Assembly: GCF_000350225.1 (NCBI RefSeq)
Contig: NW_005178634.1
Location: 61,185 to 125,184 of the forward strand
DNA from: Chondrus crispus
Lineage: Eukaryota > Rhodophyta > Florideophyceae > Gigartinales > Gigartinaceae
Length of the DNA stretch: 64,000 bases
Reading direction: 5' to 3'
Part shown: positions 9,446 to 18,775 of the stretch, in pieces
Layout of the letters: every line of letters begins with the position of its first letter
Position numbering within the stretch: the stretch's first letter is position 1
Position numbers and translations under genes: made by a program
The notes under the pieces: generated by a model
The model's input: the letters and a program-made list of their open reading frames with translations, nothing else
Databases searched by the model: none
What the model was told of the DNA's origin: nothing

Positions 9446-9475
9446 CCCTAATGCTCCATGTGGCCAGTATACTGG
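9446..9475. repeat. Left terminal inverted repeat of the piggyBac-like element
   Basis: Reads CCCTAATGCT, then a 3-nt variable piece, then TGTGGCCAGTATACTGG. It matches the reverse complement of 18776-18808 except for the spacer. A second ccagtatactgg begins at 9517 and is interrupted by Copia F, continuing at 14705. Confidence 0.85.
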
Positions 9476-9526
9476 ACATAACATAAATATTAAAAAAGTC
9501 AGATTTGCTCTTATGTCCAGTATACT

Positions 9527-9894
9527 TTAGAAAGCTGTGGCGCTGTAGCGATTTGATCGAAGCATAAAGAAAGAAGCTGGTTTACTGCAATATGGCTGTT
9601 GTCACAAGCTGAGTGCGGCGGATGATCGATTCCTTAGTTGCAAAGCCGCGGAGAAGCCTTAAGTACTACCGCAAGAGAAACTAAAGTCTAGAGAGTAACA
9701 AAGACAAAGCATGAAGAAGAGTGTAACTAAGTGAAACATGGATGTCTCAGGGCAGTTCGTACAAGTGAATCTGCATCAGCGGAAACACAGCAAAGAGAAG
9801 GTAGAAGTGAATCAAATCCCAAGTCGCGTTGAGTCAATCGCATCATAATCGTATTTCGTGTCACGTCACGGCACTGCATCAAACTGCATTCACA
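9527..9894 (-). repeat. 3' LTR of Copia F
   Basis: 368 bp, aligned base for base with 14332-14699 with substitutions in only three places. Flanked outside by atact. Confidence 0.93.
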
Positions 9895-9923
9895 TTCCCG
9901 CCCTTCGGAAAGATTGCAAGGTG

Positions 9924-10784
9924 TTAACCAAGATTCGTGTCCGACAAACGAGATTCGGACTTCTCGAAATGGAGAGGTATCGTGCCATCGAAAAGCATGA
10001 GCTGCAACGATTGGAGCAAGGGGCTGTCACGCTTCGTGAGAGGGTCAGCCAGATTCATAGATCCTGGTATCCAAATGACCTGTTTGATCTGGTGTGTCTC
10101 GAAGTTATAGCGCAAGAGTTGAACATCGGCCTTGATGGACTTATCCTCGGGCGTGCGGCATGTCGATAGAGATGAGAACAGGTCCTTCGAATCTACAACC
10201 ACGTACAGGTGAACATCTGTTCTTAGCAAAAGAGAGTAAACACTGGCAAGTAGTTTTCCTTCATCGATCGGATCACCTGCGGCAAGAATCTCGGCGGAAG
10301 CAATGGACTTGACTGGGCGTTTGGAAAGGTGCGATGCCCAAGCTACAGTGTGCATGATGGAGCCAATCTCCAGTCCTCCCAGCAAAAGACCTCCTATAAA
10401 TCCAAGTTGGCCAGACGTCGAGGGCCGTGCTGCATCGGAAAACATAACAACCTGTACGTCGTATCCTCCCGGGTCGATCGGGCGCTTGAATACCGATTGT
10501 GTCCCAAACGACTTCGCTATCTTTAGCATGTTGTTCTGTAGGACGATGTCGTGAACGGTTGGGCCGTTCTCCGTCCGTTGCAAATAACTCGAAGCGAACG
10601 CTGCAAAGGGGCTAGCTGTCATCCCTAAGAAACCAAGTGAGCCGTTCACTGACTGGAAAGAGAAGCATTCTATAGAATTCAGCTTTGACGAGGTGTCCTT
10701 CCTGCGAGGTCTTGTTAGGATATACGGGGCTATTTCCTGAAGCTTTTCCTCAGCGGATACCCGTATCGTGCATTCCTCATCTTG
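9924..10784 (-). CDS. Copia F RNase H region
   Basis: The C-terminal part of pol. The largest open piece is 10649-9924, and the same frame runs back to the in-frame TAA at 10787-10785 that separates it from RT. RNase H landmarks are VMFSDAAR (first Asp), IASAEILAAG (Glu), VVVDSKDLFSS (Asp) and the Copia tail NLADPLTKRDSPL. The reading frame ends just inside the 3' LTR boundary region. Role: removal of the RNA strand during reverse transcription. Confidence 0.85.
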   Translation of the reverse strand, partial: QDEECTIRVSAEEKLQEIAPYILTRPRRKDTSSKLNSIECFSFQSVNGSLGFLGMTASPFAAFASSYLQRTENGPTVHDIVLQNNMLKIAKSFGTQSVFKRPIDPGGYDVQVVMFSDAARPSTSGQLGFIGGLLLGGLEIGSIMHTVAWASHLSKRPVKSIASAEILAAGDPIDEGKLLASVYSLLLRTDVHLYVVVDSKDLFSSLSTCRTPEDKSIKADVQLLRYNFETHQIKQVIWIPGSMNLADPLTKRDSPLLQSLQLMLFDGTIPLHFEKSESRLSDTNLG

Positions 10785-12317
10785 TTACAAGCTGAGCCCA
10801 AAAAACCGAAACGTACCCGACATATGGACAATTGTTCCGATCTTGTACACAGCGGCAAGCTTTGAGATAAACCTCTTTCTTATATCATCGGGACCCCCAA
10901 CAAGAATGTCTTCAACCACTTTTGCCAAAATGAGGACCAATTTGCCTCCTTGAAGCAGGTAAAAGAGCTGCGGTATGTGCACAACTGCAGTCAGGCCCAT
11001 GTCCAGAAGCGTTGTGTCTGAGTGCAGTTGCCATTTCGCGTTAGCATTCACGAGTCCGTATGTTGCGACATTTAACAGCCAGTACAGTTTGCGATTACTG
11101 CACTCTCGCGGCGGCACGACGTATACATCTCTGTTCGCAGACCCGGACTGAAGAAAGGCGCTTTTGATGTCGACTTTGTTGAGGAAGAAGTTGTATATAG
11201 CACAAATAGAGAACAATATGCGAAAGCCAAGGGGCGGACAGGATGCAGAATCTGTCTTGATATTGTCCTTCTCGGTGTCCTTATTGCCATGCGGGGCTAT
11301 GCGAGCCTTGCAGAACTTCGTCCCATCGTCGAGATCCTTTATCTTGTAAATCACATGGCTGCTGATAATGTTGCCATTCTTCGGTGCGTTGGACACATGA
11401 ATCTGAGAACACGTCTTGAGAAAGCTGGCTTCTTCGGCGTCGTACGAATTTTGCGTTATACAAGTTGGCAGTCCTTGAGCTTGGTGCAGTAGGAACTCCT
11501 TCGACTTGAATCTCTCACTATACTTCTTAAGGTCATTCTGCTCATTGCTTGTGAGACATGTCCCTGGCTGCAGTTCAATTTCGGCAGATTTAAGGGGAAC
11601 GGTTATACTCCTGAGCTTTATCGGATGAGCATGGGGTGAAGGAGCATTTCCAGGGAAGTACGTTAGCGCATCATTGTATTCGCCATCTCGATCATCTTTA
11701 GGAACGTCTGGGTCTTCGTCGGCTTGTTCACTGTTTCCAAAAATCCCCAGAGCATCACCTTGGTCTTGCTTGTCATCCACTTGAACTTCCTTTGCGTTAT
11801 TTTCCTCTTGATCTTGATCATCTTCGATGGCATCAACAATGCCCCTGTCGCACGCATCGATTTCTTCCTGAATAGCAACTGCCAGGTTCAAGTCACTCTT
11901 GACGGCGTGTCTAATGTCCTCAACTGCTGCTTGAACGTACTTACCTTTCGCTCCTGCAACGGTGACGGTTTGTGAGGGTGCATCAAAATTCAACACTGGC
12001 TTATCATCGGACCATGCACCTCGCTTCTCGTGTTCGCGTCGGACGAAAACCTGCACAACGTCACCAACCTTGACGCGCTTGTCCTTTACGGCGTTCATTC
12101 GCAAAATAGTGTTCAGTTTCCTCTTTGCAATGAGCTCATCATGAGCTTCGCGAATATCATCAGGGAACTTAACCAAATCACCGTGCACGAGCGGTCGCGT
12201 GTAGCCTTGCGCTAGCTCATTTGCCGAGGCGACATCAGTTCTATAAAGGTCGTTTGATACGCGGATAGCATGCACCACAAGCAGCTTCTCCGAAACATCA
12301 GGATTTGCGGACTCCAT
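10785..12317 (-). CDS. Copia F integrase C-terminal linker and reverse transcriptase
   Basis: 510 codons. The first ~200 residues form the acidic linker between integrase and RT (runs such as EDDQDQEENNAKE). RT then shows NIISSHVIYKIKDLDDG, CKARIAPHGNKD, VDIKSAFLQSG and VYVVPPREC. The catalytic box reads AKVVEDILVGG, where Copia A has AKVIDDFLLGG: the first Asp of the YxDD pair is Glu, which should impair polymerase activity. The frame overlaps the upstream integrase frame by 20 bases in a different phase, so a frameshift separates them. Confidence 0.88.
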   Translation of the reverse strand: MESANPDVSEKLLVVHAIRVSNDLYRTDVASANELAQGYTRPLVHGDLVKFPDDIREAHDELIAKRKLNTILRMNAVKDKRVKVGDVVQVFVRREHEKRGAWSDDKPVLNFDAPSQTVTVAGAKGKYVQAAVEDIRHAVKSDLNLAVAIQEEIDACDRGIVDAIEDDQDQEENNAKEVQVDDKQDQGDALGIFGNSEQADEDPDVPKDDRDGEYNDALTYFPGNAPSPHAHPIKLRSITVPLKSAEIELQPGTCLTSNEQNDLKKYSERFKSKEFLLHQAQGLPTCITQNSYDAEEASFLKTCSQIHVSNAPKNGNIISSHVIYKIKDLDDGTKFCKARIAPHGNKDTEKDNIKTDSASCPPLGFRILFSICAIYNFFLNKVDIKSAFLQSGSANRDVYVVPPRECSNRKLYWLLNVATYGLVNANAKWQLHSDTTLLDMGLTAVVHIPQLFYLLQGGKLVLILAKVVEDILVGGPDDIRKRFISKLAAVYKIGTIVHMSGTFRFFGLSL

Positions 12318-13746
12318 GCGAAGATAAGATGTCCCTAATGACTCGATGCTTGGACTCTATTGCGTTTTTGCTGTGACGACGAGGAGGAACTGGGCGAAAG
12401 TCTGTGCCTTGAGATTTGAAGTGTTCTTTGAAAATGCTGTTGTCGAAGGCTTTGTCCCCTTGAATTTCTGCAGGCGCCCAGAATGGTGTTATCCAACAAC
12501 ACTCCATTTGCTGGATTGCCTCTCCCATTGAGGTTGAATCAACAACGGCTCCAACGGAGTATCGGGATGCAGCATCCATGGCATGAAAGATATCGCAACC
12601 GCCGATGTGTAAATGATCTACACAGACAACGTCGTTGAAGTGCCGAGACATAGCACTCAACGAGACAGGGCGATTTCCAGAAGGAGCTTGGACGACATCG
12701 CAGTGAACACAACGCTCGAGAACCTGGGAGAGATACTTCGAGCCAGCATCAGTCCATAGTTTGTACCTTTTGAGCAGAAGACTAATATCTCCATAGTTTG
12801 AATGTCCACAAACATGCGAATGAACCCTATCGATCACCTTCTTGACATCCGGCCATGCAAGCGAGGCAGAAGAAGCACATATTGCGGTAGCATCAGCGTC
12901 TTGTGTCGACGCAAAATCAGCGTGGTAGAACCTGTCGCGCGGCAGGAAACTATGGAAATCATGGTCAGTAAGCTGTGGCGTGTTAACAAACCCACTCTTG
13001 TTGGCGGGTAGCTGCAGGAAGTTGCCATTCAAATGAATGATGTTGGCATTCGCCGTGACATTTCTTCCAATTACCCATTGCGAAGAACCTTCGATGAGGA
13101 GGTGCCGGATGCTCACTGGGGTACCTTGATCAGACAAGATGGTCAAGAAGAGAGACTCCAATATTTTGCGAGGCTTACTTGCATGCTTGCCTTTTCCATA
13201 CTGCCAGAAAGGTCTGTCCGCAACCACGGCGGGTAGAGGATCTAATACATCATCCCAAGTAGGCATAATGGTAGACTGCAGTTGACGGAATTCGTCCAAA
13301 CCCATTCCACTGTATGGAGCACCATCGTCGACAACGGGGCCAAGAACTTTCGTTGCTTCACAGTTAACTGAATGCGCGGCGAGTGTTTCGGCGGAACCAC
13401 TGTTAGCCACAGCGTCAGTGAGGCGAGCCATGTTGAACGTCACAGTACCAGTTTTGCCTTTGTTGCCGTTCTGATGCTGGTTGCGACCATTCTGGCCGTT
13501 TTGCATCTGCTTTGCGCCTTTCTTCGAGTAGGCTTCATCACCAGCCCAATGGCCTTTTTCATTGCATGCCTTGCAATGGGACCGTTTCTTAAGCTCGGCA
13601 ATTTCTTCTGGGGAACGACGTGGTTTTCCGTAGCGATTCGGACCGTTGTATGCTCCATGGGCTGTTATTGCAGGATGAGCTACAGTTGGTGTCTTGGAAG
13701 GGCCTTTCGGATTATCCAAAGAGCGAACGATGGACGCAATATCCTC
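12298..13746 (-). CDS. Copia F zinc knuckle, protease and integrase
   Basis: Continues gag in the same frame after a TAG at 13749-13747. Visible: a knuckle-like CKACNEKGHW with the last Cys replaced, a protease-like VVDDGAPYSGMG, a pre-integrase finger (HSHVCGH ... CVHCD) and the integrase core with VVCVDHLHIGG (D), IQGDKAFDNS (D) and NAIESKHRVIRD (E). The catalytic triad is complete. The single TAG may be a mutated Gln codon or a stop that once separated gag from pol. Confidence 0.85.
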   Translation of the reverse strand, partial: EDIASIVRSLDNPKGPSKTPTVAHPAITAHGAYNGPNRYGKPRRSPEEIAELKKRSHCKACNEKGHWAGDEAYSKKGAKQMQNGQNGRNQHQNGNKGKTGTVTFNMARLTDAVANSGSAETLAAHSVNCEATKVLGPVVDDGAPYSGMGLDEFRQLQSTIMPTWDDVLDPLPAVVADRPFWQYGKGKHASKPRKILESLFLTILSDQGTPVSIRHLLIEGSSQWVIGRNVTANANIIHLNGNFLQLPANKSGFVNTPQLTDHDFHSFLPRDRFYHADFASTQDADATAICASSASLAWPDVKKVIDRVHSHVCGHSNYGDISLLLKRYKLWTDAGSKYLSQVLERCVHCDVVQAPSGNRPVSLSAMSRHFNDVVCVDHLHIGGCDIFHAMDAASRYSVGAVVDSTSMGEAIQQMECCWITPFWAPAEIQGDKAFDNSIFKEHFKSQGTDFRPVPPRRHSKNAIESKHRVIRDILSSHGVRKS

Positions 13747-14328
13747 CTACTTCATCATGCTGAGGAGGCCTTCCTCGTTCTCATCAACGTCTCCAGGCTT
13801 CGGCGCCGCTGCGGAGAGGATTAACACACGCTGTGTATCTTCCAAATTTGCATTGCTTAGCAAAATGAAGGCTGTGAGAGCTCCAGGTAACTTGGCACCT
13901 GAGGCTGCTGACTTGTAGCTGCAAATGTTTGCCTCGAAGCGAGACTCAAAGTTGCGGAGCGATTCCGTGTTGCCTCGAATCGTGTGAAGCACAGTAGAGA
14001 ATTTCTGGAATGTGTCTGAGATCGTCGACAGAGGGTCGACCTTGTGAATTGCTTTGGCTATGGCGAGTGCATCTTGTGCAGACTGGATCGTGGCTGTCGG
14101 AACCTTCTTGCAAAAGTCTATAGCACGCTTGAATAACTGCGACTGGAAGATGATACCTTGTAAATCCTCAGGAATCTTGTTGCTGTTCGACTCGGGCAAA
14201 CGATCGTGGAATGCCTTCCACTGGATTACCGCATCGCAGTAACCCTCTTGAGATCCTCTTGCATTGGTCCAGGGCGCACTGCCAAGATCCCAAGAAACTT
14301 TGGGGCGTGAGGGTAGATCTGGGCCCAT
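13747..14328 (-). CDS. Copia F gag
   Basis: 193 codons, beginning MGPDLPSRPK. The ATG at 14328-14326 lies inside the primer-binding site TTATGGGCCCAG, so the start codon pairs with the anticodon of the presumed initiator tRNA primer. The protein is helical, with a DTFQKFSTVLHTIRGNTESL segment typical of Copia nucleocapsid precursors (UBN2-like). It ends at TAG, with pol continuing in the same frame. Role: particle core. Confidence 0.8.
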   Translation of the reverse strand: MGPDLPSRPKVSWDLGSAPWTNARGSQEGYCDAVIQWKAFHDRLPESNSNKIPEDLQGIIFQSQLFKRAIDFCKKVPTATIQSAQDALAIAKAIHKVDPLSTISDTFQKFSTVLHTIRGNTESLRNFESRFEANICSYKSAASGAKLPGALTAFILLSNANLEDTQRVLILSAAAPKPGDVDENEEGLLSMMK

Positions 14329-14330
14329 AA
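14319..14330 (-). promoter_or_regulatory. Primer-binding site of Copia F (half-tRNA type)
   Basis: TTATGGGCCCAG begins one base after the 5' LTR. It is the complement of CTGGGCCCATAA, the anticodon arm of initiator Met-tRNA, not of a tRNA 3' end. Copia A carries the same motif at the same distance from its LTR. Confidence 0.8.
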
Positions 14331-14331
14331 C

Positions 14332-14699
14332 TTAGAAAGCTGTGGCGCTGTAGCGATTTGATCGAAGCATAAAGAAAGAAGCTGGTTTACTGCAATATGG
14401 CTGTTGGCACAAGCTGAGTGCGGCGGATGATCGATTCCTTAGTTTCAAAGCCGCGGAGAAGCCTTAAGTACTACCGCAAGAGAAACTAAAGTCTAGAGAG
14501 TAACAAAGACAAAGCATGAAGAGGAGTGTAACTAAGTGAAACATGGATGTCTCAGGGCAGTTCGTACAAGTGAATCTGCATCAGCGGAAACACAGCAAAG
14601 AGAAGGTAGAAGTGAATCAAATCCCAAGTCGCGTTGAGTCAATCGCATCATAATCGTATTTCGTGTCACGTCACGGCACTGCATCAAACTGCATTCACA
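14332..14699 (-). repeat. 5' LTR of Copia F
   Basis: 368 bp, with 3 substitutions against 9527-9894. Followed on the plus strand by the target copy atact and the remainder of the interrupted ccagtatactgg palindrome. Confidence 0.93.
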
Positions 14700-14730
14700 A
14701 TACTGGCCACAAGAGCGTTTTTAACCGTCT

Positions 14731-17133
14731 ATGGACAGTCCACTAACTCTATATTCCAGAGGGTGCAAGACACAAGTTAATCTCATTCCAAGAGAGTCGT
14801 CTTACAGGAGGCATCTTGACTTTCAATATTCGAAATCGGATAAATTTTCGAAGAGATACAAACAACCCCCCCTCCACTACTTGGAAACATCAGCCCCTCT
14901 GAACTCTCTCCTTCAAATGACTTCTCTTGATCTCATCGACGTTTTCATTGAGAACGAATCTACTCAGTTGAATGTGCAGCAGCTGGACGCAGATGCACAA
15001 GGCGCTGTTGGCATTGCTGAGCCTGGTACGAGCACGCCTGTACCGATAGCGGAAGGTGTCCCAAACGTAGACCCTTTATCCAGACGAAGAGGGCGTGGAC
15101 CGGGAGCTACCGCGACTACAGGCCAGCAACGAGCATTAACAGGCAGCGTAACGCGCCGTGGGAGAGGCACAGGTAGGGGGAGAGATAGGGGGCAGGAGCG
15201 CGGACGAGGGCGCGGACGGGCTCGAGGAAGGGGGAGAGGTCGTGGGCGGGGCGGCTCTGCTCAGAATAATTCACACGTTCGTGACCCAAGCATCGGATGG
15301 ACAGAAGTCAGGCAGCCTTGTTCTTCCGCAATGATGGAAAGAGAATTTATTGGAAGCATGATAGATGAGCGGGCGAGATTTTTCTGCAAGTCCGCCATTG
15401 TGAACATGAAAATGGAATGTACTGCTAAATGCCTGTCCCTGACGAGGGCCGGGCTTGTGGTTTTATTTATGAATGATGTCCTAAAGCAATGTGCGCAATG
15501 GGTTAACGAGGGACTTGCACTGCGAGGTGAGAGTGAGACAAAGGTGACACTCGCGGATGAATACTGCTATGTCTCAATACTACTATTTTCGCATTGTACG
15601 GGGTTCAGTTTTGAGAAGGCCCTTTCTATTCTACGTTTATCGGGAAGCACTGTTCCATCGTTGGAACGGGCACGCTTCTTTGCAACTAACATACTCGCGT
15701 ATTCTCCATCAGGGAGAGGGAATGATGGCAATTTTGTTGGGCAGTCGCAACGGGACCAAACAAGGCAATTATCTGAGTTTGAGACGTTGGCATTTAAGGA
15801 AACTAAAAGGGTCTTTTTCTCCCCACTGCACCTTTTTGCAACTCTAGATGACGACCTTTTTAGAACAAGGGCTGGTGATAATCAAGTGAAAATGATAAGT
15901 AGCCGGAAAGCGGATAAAGAGGGCCATTCACCTGATGCCATAGCGGATGCATTGTTCAGAGTCGTGTTGGGTATACGTTTCAGGCGCAGAGGTGAGAAAC
16001 AGTTGGACTCTGTTCGGAAACTGATCAACACTCTTGTCGATGGCCGAGGAGAAGATTCTCTAAATGGTTGTGTTGTGACAGCAGATAGGGGGTATGGGAA
16101 GGAGGCGTTTATGAAAATTCTAATGGAGCACAAGCTGGGTTCTATACTGGTCATGCCAGAGCACTTGACAAAATGTCATCCATTCGTTGCACGTTCTTTT
16201 CTGAAGCCATTTAGGGATGATGACATAGAGGAATTTGAGAGCAATTCACCACCTACAGCCGAGACGGTACACAGACCAAGTACCCCGAGGGATACGCCGT
16301 CTTCGGAGGCCGTGTCTCCAGTCCCTAATGTACATAATGAAGAAGGCGTTTCTAGTACTGTAGACGGTGGTACTTCTTCAACTGTGGCTGGACAAGGAAC
16401 TGTTGGGGCTGATCAACACCTGGCTAATGACCGCCGTAACATTTTCATTATTGATGATTCTCCTGAGCTTGGACCGGCATCTTTTTTTGCGCGTAAGCGA
16501 GTGTCCGAGTGTGCGAGGCTGGGAACACAAAAGGTATCAGTAATAGCTGTTCGTGAGCATGGAACAGAGAAGTATGGAAAGGTCCTACAGTTCCTGTACA
16601 CTGTGCCAGAACATGTACAGGACCGGTTGAATACGTGGTCAGCTCTTCCAAAAGCTGGAATGGACACCATTCGCACTTTATTCGGGAGTGAAGGAACTGA
16701 GAGTAATGTTTTAAAGGCGGAAATAGAGACCCACCTTTCGGGGACATGTGAGATATTGACAGTTGGTCAAAGGTGTGCCAACTGGTTTGTGCTTCGTCAG
16801 TTTAGGGTGACGGGGACAAATGCTGGAATTGTTTTCCTGAAAAGCTCTGCATTCAGAACAATAACAGGCCTTGAAACGACAAATACACATAATGAAATGA
16901 CGTGTAGGGAGTGGTTTGAAGTGTTCTTCAAGGGATGGTTCAGTTCCAAGGTGTCCACGGAAGCAATGATGAGGGGGAGTGCAAACGAAGGTGCTGTTTT
17001 AAGTGCTTCAACGTCTTTGCCATTTATTGTGACTGTATTTGAGTGCGGCATGCTGGCAATGAAAATACCCGATACTTGGCTTGTTCTCAGATGGTATAGC
17101 ACTGGTTCACGCGCAAATATTACAGAAGTTTAA
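14731..17133 (+). CDS. piggyBac-like transposase, N-terminal and first catalytic part
   Basis: 800 codons from ATG 14731; an inner ATG at 14917 (MTSLDLIDVF) may be the true start. Residues about 125-175 are a Gly/Arg-rich RGG-type stretch, probably DNA or RNA binding. The catalytic core begins with ATLDDDLFRTRAGDNQVKM (Asp 374) and has VVTADRGYGKEAF (Asp 452). Spacing is 78 residues, as between D268 and D346 of the insect enzyme. The part after Asp 452 contains a long low-complexity Ser/Thr/Pro segment and then NIFIIDDSPELGPASFFARK. The third Asp lies in the next frame. The frame stops at 17133 after overlapping the downstream frame by 53 bases. Confidence 0.75.
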   Translation: MDSPLTLYSRGCKTQVNLIPRESSYRRHLDFQYSKSDKFSKRYKQPPLHYLETSAPLNSLLQMTSLDLIDVFIENESTQLNVQQLDADAQGAVGIAEPGTSTPVPIAEGVPNVDPLSRRRGRGPGATATTGQQRALTGSVTRRGRGTGRGRDRGQERGRGRGRARGRGRGRGRGGSAQNNSHVRDPSIGWTEVRQPCSSAMMEREFIGSMIDERARFFCKSAIVNMKMECTAKCLSLTRAGLVVLFMNDVLKQCAQWVNEGLALRGESETKVTLADEYCYVSILLFSHCTGFSFEKALSILRLSGSTVPSLERARFFATNILAYSPSGRGNDGNFVGQSQRDQTRQLSEFETLAFKETKRVFFSPLHLFATLDDDLFRTRAGDNQVKMISSRKADKEGHSPDAIADALFRVVLGIRFRRRGEKQLDSVRKLINTLVDGRGEDSLNGCVVTADRGYGKEAFMKILMEHKLGSILVMPEHLTKCHPFVARSFLKPFRDDDIEEFESNSPPTAETVHRPSTPRDTPSSEAVSPVPNVHNEEGVSSTVDGGTSSTVAGQGTVGADQHLANDRRNIFIIDDSPELGPASFFARKRVSECARLGTQKVSVIAVREHGTEKYGKVLQFLYTVPEHVQDRLNTWSALPKAGMDTIRTLFGSEGTESNVLKAEIETHLSGTCEILTVGQRCANWFVLRQFRVTGTNAGIVFLKSSAFRTITGLETTNTHNEMTCREWFEVFFKGWFSSKVSTEAMMRGSANEGAVLSASTSLPFIVTVFECGMLAMKIPDTWLVLRWYSTGSRANITEV

Positions 17134-18211
17134 CACAGAGGAGGGTCATCTGGTGAACGAGAATGGGATACCATGTGTGCTTGCAACGGTTGAAATCAAG
17201 ACAAGGGTAGCCTCCAAAAGTTTAAACACTGCACTAGAGCTAGCAACAGGCGATGCTGTGTTTTGTGGGGTTGGAGATGAAACATTCCGAAAATACATTC
17301 CAGAATTGCATACTGCCCAGGTGCTACATCAAATGATGATCTTGGACGTTAATGTGGCTATTTACCTAGCTGCAGGAGAGACAGGACTTCTCTACGCGGT
17401 GTATGTTTATTGTTCGGATTTTCATTTGGTTACTTGTCAATCCATTTTGACTGCACAAACTTCAGAACTGGTGCAATGGGCATACATAGAGGCGGAAACC
17501 GTCCCAAAATTTATCAATGATGAAGACAAGGAGTGTGTCATGTCTAGACATCAGTTTTGGAAACTGGTCGATGACCGTGTGAGATTAAGTGGTCCCTTCC
17601 CTCCTTTGAAACTCTTCAAGCACGCGTCACAAAGTTTTTATTCAAAGACAAAGGCAGGCGTGGATGGGGCCACTCAACAAAGGGCAATCTTACGATCCTC
17701 TACGTCACAATTCCAGTGGGAACAAAAGCTCGTCTCCCAAATTCTGAAAACCATCGCCATTAATTCCTTCATAGGCTGGAGGATGTCTGAAAGGGTGGAC
17801 CTCCTCGAATCGACGGAAGCATTTAAGTCATTAGAAAAATACAGAAATGCACTTAACAAAGTGCAGGCAACGGCTGATTTTATGTTTGATGTTTCCCAAG
17901 AACTTTTGAGCCATGCCGATACCCTCCAAGAAAATTCAAATACTGAGGAGGCTCGCATGGAAATTACCTGGGGATCTTCTGAAGGAAGCGCACTAATCAC
18001 GAAGGCTAAAGCACGGAAGCGGAATCGTCTTACATTTTACAACTCGACTGATGGACGGAAACTGCGCTTAAATGTTAAAAATCACACCCCAATACAGAAA
18101 ACAGGGGTCAATCGTTGCTCTTTGTGCGGACAGAATCGGACAGGATACAGGGGACATCAGACATCTTATGTGTGCTCAATTGGTCCAGTACGACTATGCG
18201 TACGGACATAG
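17081..18211 (+). CDS. piggyBac-like transposase, C-terminal part with third Asp and zinc finger
   Basis: 376 codons in the +1 frame relative to the upstream part. The stretch FYSKTKAGVDG (Asp 195 of this piece) followed by AINSFIGWRM matches the end of the piggyBac catalytic domain (TKGGVD ... INSFI). The C-terminus has CSLCGQ, then GHQTSYVCS and LCVRT, a cysteine/histidine-rich finger like the piggyBac cysteine-rich domain. The junction with the first part could be a 100-bp GT-AG intron (16991-17090: gaag/gtgctg ... ttctcag/atgg), which restores one frame, or a frameshift. No in-frame stop was found within either piece. Confidence 0.75.
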   Translation: MFSDGIALVHAQILQKFNTEEGHLVNENGIPCVLATVEIKTRVASKSLNTALELATGDAVFCGVGDETFRKYIPELHTAQVLHQMMILDVNVAIYLAAGETGLLYAVYVYCSDFHLVTCQSILTAQTSELVQWAYIEAETVPKFINDEDKECVMSRHQFWKLVDDRVRLSGPFPPLKLFKHASQSFYSKTKAGVDGATQQRAILRSSTSQFQWEQKLVSQILKTIAINSFIGWRMSERVDLLESTEAFKSLEKYRNALNKVQATADFMFDVSQELLSHADTLQENSNTEEARMEITWGSSEGSALITKAKARKRNRLTFYNSTDGRKLRLNVKNHTPIQKTGVNRCSLCGQNRTGYRGHQTSYVCSIGPVRLCVRT

Positions 18212-18570
18212 GCAGGGCTACGCAAGAGCTGTTTTTCTATTTGGCATTCATCGAAAGTGGTTGAGACTCGGCAATTGTCCCATCCTGTGTCCCGTAACAT
18301 TGTCGCTGCAGAACCATGTGAGACAGATTTGACTGCTGCAAGAGCTGGCACAGGCCGTCAGGGAGACAATGGTGCAACTTGCAGTGTTGTGGGAGAAGAT
18401 GATGAAATTCACCCAGCCACACCCACACCGAGAATAGGTTCGAGAGTAAGGGCTAGGTCCTAATATTTCGGTAATACGGACCTGTTGCATGTCGAACGTT
18501 TGAGGTAGTCTTGAATGTGTAGAATAAAATGTGGAACCTTACCTTTACGCAAGCTATGTTTTCCCATGTG
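18212..18570. other. Non-coding right arm of the piggyBac-like element
   Basis: Between the transposase stop and the first subterminal palindrome. Only short frames without recognisable content; presumably 3' UTR and end region. Confidence 0.4.
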
Positions 18571-18775
18571 GCCAGTATACTGGCCAAAAAGGAGTTTGTC
18601 ACTCTGAAACTTGGTCAGATAGCTTCAACTTTGGGTTACAGTTGAAGACCCATAATTAAGGCAAAGTCTCTCATGTTTCGTTCAATGAATGTAGCAAGTC
18701 TGCTGCGCCGTGTTACCTGGTTCGTTTCAGGGATTGACCAGATTGGAGTTACTTCTGTACTTTTAAAGTTTGTGG

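Larger units (their letters stand above)
9527..14699 (-). mobile_element. Copia F, complete and young LTR retrotransposon
   Basis: 5173 bp, two 368-bp LTRs with 3 differences (about 99.2% identity), and the 5-bp target duplication atact at 9522-9526 and 14700-14704. It is inserted in the second subterminal palindrome of the piggyBac-like element. On the coding strand the LTR starts TGTGAATGC and ends CTTTCTAA, not the usual CA. Gag, protease, integrase, RT and RNase H are in Copia order, but the coding region has two in-frame stops, one frame change and an altered RT active site. Confidence 0.92.

Noticed and set aside
9858..10169. Plus-strand frame of 103 codons at the Copia F 3' LTR
   Set aside because: Antisense to the RNase H gene and LTR; a shadow frame.
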